A DNA stretch of 36,548 bases from an uncultured Scytonema sp. (GTDB lineage Bacteria > Cyanobacteriota > Cyanobacteriia > Cyanobacteriales > Nostocaceae): contig CALMVQ010000219.1 of assembly GCA_937873135.1 (NCBI GenBank), positions 1 to 36,548 of the forward strand, given 5' to 3'. Shown here piece by piece: positions 26,756 through 33,099 of this stretch (its first letter is position 1; every line of letters starts with the position of its first letter). The notes beneath the pieces were generated by a model, which saw only the letters and a program-made list of their open reading frames with translations, was not told the DNA's origin and made no database searches. A program made the translations under genes and the position numbers.

Positions 26756-27820
26756 CTAGAGCCATCTGGTAGTATTTTGGTTGTAAATTTCCTTCAGAAT
26801 ATCTGTGATGCCATAGGTCAAATCCCATTCTGGATAGTGCTGCTTAAACTTCTGGATGCCACTAATCCACCAAATGTGGTCGCCAATCCGATTGGCTTCG
26901 GCATAACTCCAGTCGAGTTTTTTGTCAGCTATTGCTTCACACTCAGTGATCGCTTCTAACATTGAGCAATTACTGAAACGACTACCACCAATGTTATATA
27001 CTTCTGCAACTCGTGGTGTCTGGTAGAAATGATAGAAAGCATTCACCAAGTCATAGCTGTGAATGTTATCTCGGACTTGCTTACCTTTGTAGCCGTATAC
27101 TTGATAATGCTTTCCGGTCATGGTGCATTTCATCAAATAAGATAGAAATCCATGTAACTCAGTACCGGAGTGACTTGGTCCAGTTAAACAACCACCACGG
27201 AAAACCGCCGTCTTCATGTCGAAGTACCGCCCGTACTCCTGGACTAATACATCAGCAGCAACTTTTGACGCTCCAAACAAAGAGTGTTTGCACTGATCGA
27301 TACTCATAATTTCGTCAATCCCTTGGTTGTAAGGGTGTGTTGACTCGATCTCCCAGCGTAACTCTTGTTCGATTAGTGGTAGATAATTGGGTGTATCGCC
27401 GTAAACTTTATTGGTAGAGCAGAAGATGAAAACTGCCTCCGGGCAAATAGTCCTTGTGTTTTCTAGTAGGACTAGGGTGCCGTTGGCATTGACAGTAAAG
27501 TCCGTGTATGGTTCGCGAGCTGCCCAATCATGAGACGGTTGAGCCGCTGTATGTACGATTAGGCTGATGTCCTTGCCATATTGCTGAAATACTTGAGCGA
27601 TCTCCTCATGATCGCGAATGTCAATATTATGGTGTATGTACTGTTGTTCGTATTTCTCCAGTAAGCGATTGCGACTCCATTCGGTTGAGGCATTTTCCCC
27701 AAAAAATACCTGCCGCATATTGTTGTCGATGCCTACTACTGTATAGCCGAGATCGCAGAAGAATCTTACCGATTCTGACCCGATTAATCCGGCTGAGCCT
27801 GTCACTATTACGATTGTCAT
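26756..27820 (-). CDS. NAD-dependent epimerase/dehydratase, tyvelose-epimerase-like, with Phe in Y-x3-K
   Basis: 354 residues of extended SDR fold. Nucleotide motif [18 protein letters not shown], then [57 protein letters not shown] and [28 protein letters not shown] and [14 protein letters not shown] are typical of the CDP-tyvelose epimerase-like group in surface-glycan clusters. The usual catalytic Tyr of Y-x3-K is Phe here (SLFGASK), so proton handling must differ or be supplied elsewhere. It is the first gene of the Gtr-like module in transcription, 48 bp before GtrA-GT2. Confidence 0.84.
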   Translation of the reverse strand: MTIVIVTGSAGLIGSESVRFFCDLGYTVVGIDNNMRQVFFGENASTEWSRNRLLEKYEQQYIHHNIDIRDHEEIAQVFQQYGKDISLIVHTAAQPSHDWAAREPYTDFTVNANGTLVLLENTRTICPEAVFIFCSTNKVYGDTPNYLPLIEQELRWEIESTHPYNQGIDEIMSIDQCKHSLFGASKVAADVLVQEYGRYFDMKTAVFRGGCLTGPSHSGTELHGFLSYLMKCTMTGKHYQVYGYKGKQVRDNIHSYDLVNAFYHFYQTPRVAEVYNIGGSRFSNCSMLEAITECEAIADKKLDWSYAEANRIGDHIWWISGIQKFKQHYPEWDLTYGITDILKEIYNQNTTRWL

Positions 27821-27897
27821 GACTTGGCACTCCTTCTTGATAAGCTTCTGCCGGAATTCCCAGCTTTTTAACTAAACCAAAACTACATATAGGAATC

Positions 27898-28163
27898 TTA
27901 TTTTATTTTTGAATAAACACCGTACATCTGTAGAGTGTTGAAATCAAAGGTAGTGTGTTGAATAAACCACTCAAACATCCACTTCAAATGCGAAAATGTT
28001 GGAATTAAGGCACAAAAACGTCGAACCCATGTTTTGGCTTGCAACCATACATCTTTGATCGGGTTTTGTTCTGGGCTGTTAGGAGCAAAGCGAACGCAGT
28101 CTATTTTCCATTGGTCAGTTGACAAACCTTGATTAACCTCATCCAAAAAACCCCGAATTTCCT
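27898..28163 (-). pseudogene. IS630-family transposase C-terminal remnant
   Basis: About 88 codons: GKEIRGFLDEVNQG, then FAPNSPEQNPIKDVWLQAK, ending in LQMYGVYSKIK-stop. This is the end of the DDE_3 domain of IS630-type transposases. The segment normally NPIE, holding the last catalytic acidic residue, reads NPIK here. The N-terminus is missing; upstream the sequence switches at 28163/28164 into a copy of the wzm 5' end, so a longer apparent frame starting at 28263 is an accidental fusion. Confidence 0.8.
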
Positions 28164-28316
28164 TGCCCATGCCATCCCAATCACAGTCTGCTTGTAGCGC
28201 ACCAAGGTATCGCGCCATGCAAAAAAGTAAAATATTTCTCTGTATTTTCACATATCTTTCCAATATTGACTTTCAGTTCTACCTGCCTCGATAACGAGTT
28301 CTTTGCTGCTGTTCAT
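28164..28316 (-). pseudogene. truncated duplicate of the wzm 5' end
   Basis: Starting at the ATG at 28316 the frame reproduces wzm residues 1-51 (MNSSKELVIEAG..., ending LVRYKQTVIGMAW) with a TGA replacing the Trp codon at residue 23 (DMstopKYRE versus DLWKYRE). After GMAW it runs into transposase sequence. It cannot encode a permease. It belongs to the 499-bp direct repeat. Confidence 0.9.
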
Positions 28317-28662
28317 CGTTTCACTGGGAAATAGGGAATAGAGAGTGGGGAAGAAACATTGTCATGCTTGGTAATGTAGGAATTTGTTTAAGTGTAACCC
28401 TTCAAGAAATATTGAGTCGTTTTAATCACTTCGTAGTTCCCCTTAGGTGATTCTGTCATACTTCTTCGGCAAATTGGCATTGATTCCGGATATTTTCATG
28501 AGAAAATCTACTGCTTTATTTCATTGATTTCATCCAAATGCTCTAGAGCATTTGCACAGTCTACGGGAGAGTGACATCAGCATTTACGGAATTCTCCGGT
28601 GGTGAAGTGAAGAGTTTATGAATGTTTAATTTCTTCCGGATAGGGTAGTGCTTAGTCTGAAT
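28164..28662. repeat. direct repeat, copy B: wzm 5' end plus upstream region
   Basis: This is the copy of 20915-21413 at a constant offset of 7,249 bp and in the same orientation. It includes 346 bp of upstream DNA whose palindrome (28535-28554) is unchanged. It is bounded on the left exactly by an IS630 fragment and on the right by unrecognised DNA (28663-28877). Confidence 0.93.
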
Positions 28663-28877
28663 AAATTACATTGGCAGATTCATTTATTATCAGTTTTGGT
28701 AGTAGAAATTTGCGTGGGAAGCGCTCTCAAATTTTGTACCTGTCTTTGAGATCACCTATGAATGACTTCTAAAACGATATAAAACTGATTCACGGTGATA
28801 ATCTTGACCGGACACGCGGATAAAAGGTCCGTTAGTGTCTTCCAACCACGAAAGCTCTTTGCTGGTCTGCCCAACAT
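28663..28877. other. unrecognised stretch, possible gene debris
   Basis: About 215 bases with no supported gene. A minus-strand frame of about 47 codons (MVAVGAVDVGQTSKELSWLE..., stop near 28762) has protein-like composition but no family I recognise, and its upstream part overlaps the transposase piece in another frame. It may be the 3' tail of a lost gene. Confidence 0.3.
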
Positions 28878-29168
28878 CTACAGCACCCACCGCAACCATA
28901 TCAACTCCTCTTGTGTGAAGGGAATCAAGCTTTCAGTTTCTTTTTCAGACGCATGCAAGGTTTTTTTCACCCTAATTTCCATCCTATGTAACATTCTATC
29001 TACTGTCGAATGACAAATCAGAATTCCTGTCGAGGTTGCTAACTCGTTGCGAATCTCTTCTAAAGTCGCATCATTATTGGCTGACACAATTTCTTTAAGA
29101 ATATTCAATTGTTCTTCGTTTAACTTTGGTGTAGTTTCTGACCCAGAACGTATTTCTTTGCCAATCAT
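28878..29168 (-). pseudogene. IS630-type transposase helix-turn-helix fragment
   Basis: 96 codons containing KLNEEQLNILKEIVSANNDA, then TLEEIRNELATSTGILICHS, TVDRMLHRM and VKKTLHASEKETE. This is the second HTH region of IS630-family transposases, which normally continue into the DDE domain after KETERV. Here the match ends at KETES and the frame runs out after about 17 unrelated residues. The first HTH is also missing. It lies upstream of the IS630 C-terminal piece on the same strand with wzm-derived DNA between, so both may derive from one element whose middle was replaced. They may equally be two elements. Confidence 0.65.
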
Positions 29169-29294
29169 GACCTATTCGGGAGATCGCACATCAAGCAGTA
29201 TCGTGTTATGGGGAGTTACGAGAGAGTGTGTCTGGGGGCGATCACCTTAATAGCAGGCAAGGGAGCGCGACTCAAGGAGTACTGAAGTTAATAA

Positions 29295-29519
29295 ATGACC
29301 GTGAAACCTGAAAACTTGAACAAAATTGACTCACTAGAAGCTCATGAGCAACTACCGCTTCTTCAAGAGCGGATTTGGCGATTACGGAATTGTGGAATAT
29401 TGGATTGTGGTGCCTATACAGTGTTAGAGTCTTCGGGACGGCAAACTTACTTGACTCCCGTAGAATTGCGGTTGCTGCAATGCTTGGAAGAGTATTATGG
29501 GGTTGATGAGGAAAGTTAG
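29295..29519 (+). CDS. small hypothetical protein
   Basis: 74 residues, acidic and leucine-rich (LPLLQERIWRLRNCGILDCG, then LTPVELRLLQCLEEYYGVDE). I do not recognise the family. Composition looks protein-like, and it is on the same strand as the UPF0175/DUF3368 pair that begins 53 bp further on. The upstream GGAGTACTG could serve as a ribosome site at slightly long spacing. It could be a real small gene or a chance frame in a gene-poor area. Confidence 0.4.
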   Translation: MTVKPENLNKIDSLEAHEQLPLLQERIWRLRNCGILDCGAYTVLESSGRQTYLTPVELRLLQCLEEYYGVDEES

Positions 29520-29572
29520 ATGTTTTCAAGATTTAATTGAAGAAACCTCTAAATACAAAAGATGAAAAAAAT

Positions 29573-29827
29573 ATGTCTTTAGAACTCAAAATCGACTATC
29601 CAGAAACTTTACCAGATGCCTTACAACAGACGCGAGAACAGTTTGAGCAAGAAGCAAAAATGGCAATGGCAGTTAAGCTGTTTGAAATGAAACGCATTTC
29701 TTCTGGCGTAGCAGCACAATTAGCAGGTATGGATAGAGTTTCTTTTTTACTCAATTTACATCGTTATGGCGTTTCAATGATTGATTTAACAGAAGAGGAA
29801 CTTTTATCTGATGTAGAAAATGCCTAA
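29573..29827 (+). CDS. UPF0175-family antitoxin
   Basis: 84 residues from the ATG at 29573; a longer frame from 29537 begins with unlikely KKPLNTKDEKN. Family features: LPDALQQTREQFEQEAKMAM near 12-31, AVKLFEMKRISSGVAAQLAG, a predicted helix-turn-helix, and the ending GVSMIDLTEEELLSDVEN. UPF0175 proteins are antitoxins paired with DUF3368 PIN-like proteins. Its stop overlaps the start of the DUF3368 gene by 8 bp, the normal arrangement. Because the toxin gene is broken, this is now an orphan antitoxin. Confidence 0.88.
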   Translation: MSLELKIDYPETLPDALQQTREQFEQEAKMAMAVKLFEMKRISSGVAAQLAGMDRVSFLLNLHRYGVSMIDLTEEELLSDVENA

Positions 29828-30442
29828 TACCGATAAAATAGTTATTAACACAGCACCACTTATTTCCTTAGTAGCTGCTACGTTTGATTTAAATATTCTC
29901 CAATCTCTGTACCATCAAGTTTTAGTGCCTTTGGAAGTTTGTCAGGAAATACTTACTGGAGGTACTAGTACAACAAGGCAAAAGTAAAAAGTAAAAAGTA
30001 AAAAGTTTGAACACCTACTTTGTAAGCTTTTTACCTATTTCAGATGGGTGGTTTATTTCCGCCGTTCTGTACTAGCAGGTTTGGAGTACCTGAATTTGAA
30101 GGGGCTTCTTGGCTACAAAAATGACCAACTCCTGTAAATATTTCCCCTTTTTTGCTCAACTCCCTTGATTCCGGCGAGGCGGCTGTTATTCAACTTGCCA
30201 TTAATGAAAACATCCAAACAGTCTGTATTGATGAAGCAACTGGTAGACGAGTAGCGAGATTAAGTGGTCTTTCAGTAACAGGTACTATTGGCATTTTATT
30301 ACGTGCTAAAAGAGAAGGATACTCAATATCTATACAGCTATCGATTCAACGGATGCTTGCTCGCGGTATCCGTCTAAGCAAAACAGTCATTAATTCTGCA
30401 TTGGAGCAAGAGGAGCGAGAGTTAGAATTGTATACAGGGTAA
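29820..30442 (+). pseudogene. DUF3368 PIN-like toxin gene, broken by a MITE and a stop
   Basis: It begins MPNTDKIVINTAPLISLVAA and continues to VCQEILTGG at about residue 48, where the 111-bp element at 29965-30075 interrupts it. The gene resumes as GVPEFEGASWLQK, then a TGA where relatives have Trp, then PTPVNISPFLLNSLDSGEAA, VCIDEATGRRVARLSGLSVT, GTIGILLRAKREGYS and the end at 30442. Conserved acidic residues of the PIN fold (D in VINTAPL-region partners, E of DSGEA, D of CIDEA) remain in the decayed copy. Two independent lesions make a functional nuclease very unlikely. Confidence 0.88.
29965..30075. mobile_element. 111-bp MITE-like insertion inside the DUF3368 gene
   Basis: The left terminus CTAGTACAACAAGGC and the complement of the right terminus, CTAGTACAGAACGGC, match at 12 of 15 positions. 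Internally it has tandem AAAAGT-rich heptamers (about 29980-30006). There is no coding capacity. The CTAGTACAGAACGGCGG end with the following GAAATAAACCACC is a pattern I associate with short non-autonomous cyanobacterial elements. The exact target duplication is unclear because TAC/TAG sequence adjoins both ends. Confidence 0.7.
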
Positions 30443-30443
30443 A

Positions 30444-30606
30444 GAGTACCGGGTGGTAATTCTGCCATATGCAGCAATACATGATGCTGACGCGGAATAC
30501 ATTTTATACAGAGTTGACTCGTGCCAAGAGGTTAGCCGTTATTGGTCCGAAAAAAGCAATTACTCTTGCGTTGCGCTCAAAAGAGGCGCAAGCCATCCAT
30601 CGGTAA
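30444..30606 (+). pseudogene. C-terminal remnant of an SF1 (RecD/UvrD-like) helicase
   Basis: The plus strand reads EYRVVILP, then after a one-base frame shift HMQQYMMLTRNTFYTELTRA and KRLAVIGPKKAITLALRSKE, stop at 30604-30606. The block VVILP...LTRNxFYTxLTRAKRLxVIGxxKA is helicase motifs V-VI (UvrD_C_2 region) including the arginine-finger TRA. About 50 codons remain. The match fades near 30587, where antisense protease sequence begins. Confidence 0.75.
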
Positions 30607-30712
30607 ACCCGGTATCGAACAGGCCGGGAACAGTAAATGGCGTACCAAGCGCGGGGACAAGCTGAACCTCGAACAACAGTTCGCCATCCTCGCCAAATTT
30701 TCCTGCGATCAT
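30560..30712 (-). pseudogene. N-terminal fragment of a retropepsin-like aspartyl protease
   Basis: 51 codons from the ATG at 30712: MIAGKFGEDGELLFEVQLVP, ALGTPFTVPGLFDTGFTDGW, then LAPLLSATQE-stop. LFDTGFTDG is the catalytic D-T-G loop of the small aspartyl protease family. The rest of the about 120-residue protein is missing, and sequence beyond GWLA is derived from the helicase remnant on the other strand. The ATG overlaps the stop of the upstream gene (ATGA at 30709-30712). Confidence 0.75.
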
Positions 30713-30984
30713 ATCCTGCCACAGGTTCCGGTATCGTTAAGTCGAAAGATCATCGGGATTGTATCTCCCTTGCGGGTTTGGCTGATTTTTACAGTAAGGC
30801 CACGCAGGGTGGGATCAAGGAAATAATTCTCAGTGTCAGGGTCAATGGCAATAAACCAGTTTGGATAGGTTTCTCTCAAGGTGGGGCGGAGACGCTCGAA
30901 CAGTAGACGACACCGCTCTTCCAGGGCATATTGAGCTTCCTGCTCACGTTGGATGACCTCCGGATCGGTCGGGGTTGGTGGCAT
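30709..30984 (-). CDS. small hypothetical protein coupled to an aspartyl protease fragment
   Basis: 91 residues from the ATG at 30984 (MPPTPTDPEVIQREQEAQYA). A longer frame to 31044 begins with a less convincing segment. Other visible parts are CRLLFERLRPTLRETYPNWF, IAIDPDTENYFLDPTLRGL and the end FRLNDTGTCGRI. I have seen this protein type paired with small aspartyl proteases in cyanobacteria but know no activity. It overlaps the protease fragment by four bases. Composition is intact and it may still be expressed although its partner is truncated. Confidence 0.6.
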   Translation of the reverse strand: MPPTPTDPEVIQREQEAQYALEERCRLLFERLRPTLRETYPNWFIAIDPDTENYFLDPTLRGLTVKISQTRKGDTIPMIFRLNDTGTCGRI

Positions 30985-31121
30985 AATACGCGTGCAGCGT
31001 GGCTGTGATAATGAGGTTATGGCGGTAATCACAATCGAGTCCACTGTATCCTTTCATTATCCTGTGTCACCAACATTATTTGCTCCGAACCCGACAATAA
31101 CCGTATTGACACATTACTTTA

Positions 31122-31469
31122 CTACTTCCTTGCAGGTACGTTCACTTGAGAAGGGAGATCTTCGTGTAGGTTGTGCTGCTTTGGTGCAAGAGTAATCTCA
31201 ATCCGCCGATCTAAAGCATCAGCAATCTTTTGGAGCATTGAAAGTGAGTGACCTTCGTAGTCGGCGTCTTCAAGACGAGCAATATTTGGTTGCTTTGTAC
31301 CAACAAGTTCTGCAAGTTCTTCTTGAGTGAGTCCTGCTTCTATTCGTGCATTGTAGATCAGTTGAGCAACTTTTACATTCATGGATGCTTCAGCTATCAT
31401 GGCACGAAGTTCAGGATCGTCACCAGTGATTCTATTGATAATCGTGCGTGCGTTACTTGTTTTCGGCAT
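31122..31469 (-). CDS. XRE-family helix-turn-helix antitoxin-like regulator
   Basis: 115 residues. The HTH at about 36-90 has VAQLIYNARIEAGLTQEELA, ELVGTKQPNIARLEDADYEG and LSMLQKIADALDRRIEITL, the pattern of HigA-type antitoxins. The N-terminal 35 residues (RTIINRITGDDPELRAMIAE) are typical of those in HigBA pairs, where the toxin gene normally lies just upstream. No HigB/RelE toxin is seen upstream; instead a MITE-like end lies at about 31505-31535. It may be an orphan antitoxin. A 55-base segment (31292-31346) recurs at the window end. Confidence 0.88.
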   Translation of the reverse strand: MPKTSNARTIINRITGDDPELRAMIAEASMNVKVAQLIYNARIEAGLTQEELAELVGTKQPNIARLEDADYEGHSLSMLQKIADALDRRIEITLAPKQHNLHEDLPSQVNVPARK

Positions 31470-31504
31470 ATCATTCCTCTTCTTGGTAGGTATACCCTGA
31501 GGGG

Positions 31505-31535
31505 ATTTCTATTTCCGCGCCCCTTGTACTAGCTA
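31505..31535 (-). repeat. solo terminal repeat resembling the 29965-30075 element
   Basis: On the minus strand the sequence from 31535 reads CTAGTACAAGGGGCGCGGAA, then ATAGAAATCCC, close to the right terminus of the 111-bp element (CTAGTACAGAACGGCGGAAA, then TAAACCACCC). No opposing terminus is evident. It lies about 36 bp upstream of the XRE gene start and could carry part of its promoter or mark where a toxin gene was lost. Confidence 0.4.
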
Positions 31536-31594
31536 CAAACTAGAAGTTCCAGCTATGTATTCACCGGAGTGATCGCGCGTCTGCTTTGGCGACT

Positions 31595-31927
31595 TTAGTA
31601 GAGTTCTAGGCAGTGTATACTTGGATTATTTAAAAGTTCTTGAATTGCCTCTACTCCGAAGCGAAGTAGAGATTCAACTTGCTTCGTTGGTGCATTTCCA
31701 CATCGCAGCCATACTACTTTGGGTGGCGAACCATATAAACGACTTCTTTCTACAAAATCTGCATCTTGAGTCACAATACAAAAGTCATTCATGATCGCAA
31801 ATTCCCATATTTCAGTATCAGTCTTTTCTTCTAATCCATGAAACTGCACATGGCTACAATTGAGAAAAATATCTGCTAAAAGATTTACTAGTTTACGACT
31901 CAAATTTTGGTCAAAAAGTAACTTCAA
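31595..31927 (-). CDS. DUF5615 PIN-like toxin
   Basis: 110 residues starting with TTG at 31927, which overlaps the DUF433 stop as TTGA. The N-terminus MKLLFDQNLSRKLVNLLADI holds the first conserved aspartate, followed by SHVQFHGLEEKTDTEIWEFA, then IVTQDADFVERSRLYGSPPK with two further acidic residues, and VVWLRCGNAPTKQVESLL. This is a standard DUF5615 protein, predicted RNase of the PIN superfamily. Partner of the DUF433 gene just upstream. All the acidic positions look intact, so this is a potentially active toxin-antitoxin pair. Confidence 0.9.
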   Translation of the reverse strand: MKLLFDQNLSRKLVNLLADIFLNCSHVQFHGLEEKTDTEIWEFAIMNDFCIVTQDADFVERSRLYGSPPKVVWLRCGNAPTKQVESLLRFGVEAIQELLNNPSIHCLELY

Positions 31928-32154
31928 ATACCACCTACCGAAGTAACTAAGCGATGTTCGCGGTCAGCAGCAAATTCTAAACAAGCCCTTATGTCTTCTT
32001 GTGTTAATTCAGGAAAGTCTTCTAAAATCTCCAAGTGAGACATGCCAGTAGCCAGCCAACCCAGAACATCGTATACAGTAATTCGCATCCGTCGAATGCA
32101 TGGCTTGCCGCCTCTTTTATCTGGCTCGATTGTGATAATATTGCGATAACTCAT
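31924..32154 (-). CDS. DUF433 antitoxin
   Basis: 76 residues, normal family length. ITIEPDKRGGKPCIRRMRIT and VYDVLGWLATGMSHLEILED, then FPELTQEDIRACLEFAADRE, are the DUF433 hallmarks; it contains an HTH-like fold and binds DUF5615 partners. It overlaps the toxin start by four bases. Its first about 30 codons and about 60 bp of upstream DNA are duplicated at 33207-33356. Confidence 0.92.
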   Translation of the reverse strand: MSYRNIITIEPDKRGGKPCIRRMRITVYDVLGWLATGMSHLEILEDFPELTQEDIRACLEFAADREHRLVTSVGGI

Positions 32155-32265
32155 AGTGATGAAAAGTTGCCTAAACTCTGATTAGTTTAAAACATCCTAA
32201 CACTTTGTAGCAGCGATCGCTCTGGGATCGGGTTAGATAAAGTATGTTTGTACTTATTGCTCAAC

Positions 32266-32952
32266 TCATTCTCGCTGTTGATGCTCGAGTTGTGCGCGTT
32301 CATCAGCCGTCGGTATCCAGTTGCCATCAACATCGTACCAGCGCAGCCATAAACCCTGCGTTTCCTGATAAGAACCTTGCCAAAGTCCTAAACCCAGCCC
32401 AACATCTTCCAACCACAGCCTCTGCTCTGATAAAGAAAGTTCTTGATAACGAGTTGCAACTAAAACAAATGCTCGGAAGTTATTTGTATATCGGTCAAAC
32501 ACAACATAATAAGGAACCCGCAAAATCCGCTCGTAAACTTCCCACTTGGTAGGCGGTGTGTTAAATTCTCTGAGCTTTTGTCCTAAATCTTCTGCTTCTG
32601 TGCTCGGAGAAAGTAACTCCACTACTAATAATGGACTAACTCCTTCAAGCCAAACTACATATGATAGACGTAGATCTTGCTGTTGAGAAGATTTCGATAC
32701 ACCTAACACCGCAAACCAATCTGGTCGCTTGTAACACAAATAGTTTCGCGGATCGTAGTATAATTTCAAATCACTGGCAACAAATACCTGCTCTGCTGGA
32801 TAGTTGGGTGGATAGAAGGTTTCGCGCAGTAGTTGAGGTTGAAAATCATGAAACTCATCAGGTAGACCTGGTTCCTCCAAATCTTCGCTTTTAAGATTGT
32901 ACATTATCGGCAACACTTCTTTTTGCGGATGCGGTGGATCTATTTGGTACAT
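32266..32952 (-). CDS. Uma2-family (DUF820) endonuclease-like protein
   Basis: 228 residues. The PD-(D/E)XK-like core is visible as CYKRPDWFAVLGVSKSSQQQ, then PLLVVELLSPSTEAED, then FNTPPTKWEVYERILRVPYY and VVFDRYTNNFRAFVL. LGLGLWQGSYQETQGLWLRW and DVDGNWIPTADERAQLEHQQ form the usual post-core segment. Relatives often continue with a long coiled-coil; here the protein stops at EHQQRE, so the tail is short. Uma2 proteins are abundant in cyanobacteria and their role is poorly defined. A 71-bp tandem duplication lies just upstream. Confidence 0.87.
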   Translation of the reverse strand: MYQIDPPHPQKEVLPIMYNLKSEDLEEPGLPDEFHDFQPQLLRETFYPPNYPAEQVFVASDLKLYYDPRNYLCYKRPDWFAVLGVSKSSQQQDLRLSYVVWLEGVSPLLVVELLSPSTEAEDLGQKLREFNTPPTKWEVYERILRVPYYVVFDRYTNNFRAFVLVATRYQELSLSEQRLWLEDVGLGLGLWQGSYQETQGLWLRWYDVDGNWIPTADERAQLEHQQRE

Positions 32953-32957
32953 AAGCC

Positions 32958-33099
32958 AATCTCTGATTAGCTACCTTTAGCTTACCCGATAGCAAATGCA
33001 GCAGCTTTGTTCATGTGGTAATGGCGCGAATCTCCGACTAACTACCTTTAGCTTAGCCGATGGCAAATGCAGGAGCTTTGTTCATGTGGCATAATTAGC
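32958..33099. repeat. tandem 71-bp repeat upstream of the Uma2 gene
   Basis: Unit 1 begins AATCTCTGATTAGCTACCTT at 32958 and unit 2 begins AATCTCCGACTAACTACCTT at 33029, an exact 71-bp period. Most of the next 50 bases match (TTTGTTCATGTGG in both). The first unit lies immediately before the start codon at 32952, so the duplication repeats the presumed promoter region. Confidence 0.8.

Noticed and set aside
27898-28263. A 121-residue protein on the minus strand
   Set aside because: Its first about 33 residues come from the duplicated wzm 5' end read in another frame and the rest from an IS630 transposase, so it is an accidental fusion.
28795-29013. 72-residue plus-strand frame
   Set aside because: It lies antisense to the IS630 helix-turn-helix fragment and has no recognised motif.
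29272-29529. 85-residue minus-strand frame opposite the small hypothetical gene
   Set aside because: Composition is low-complexity and it has no start context or recognised domain. The plus-strand frame looks more protein-like.
30453-30906. Several overlapping plus-strand frames
   Set aside because: They are antisense to the aspartyl protease fragment and the 91-residue gene, or out of frame with the helicase remnant.
32958-33099. CRISPR-like repeat
   Set aside because: Only two units in direct tandem without spacers; this is a tandem duplication.
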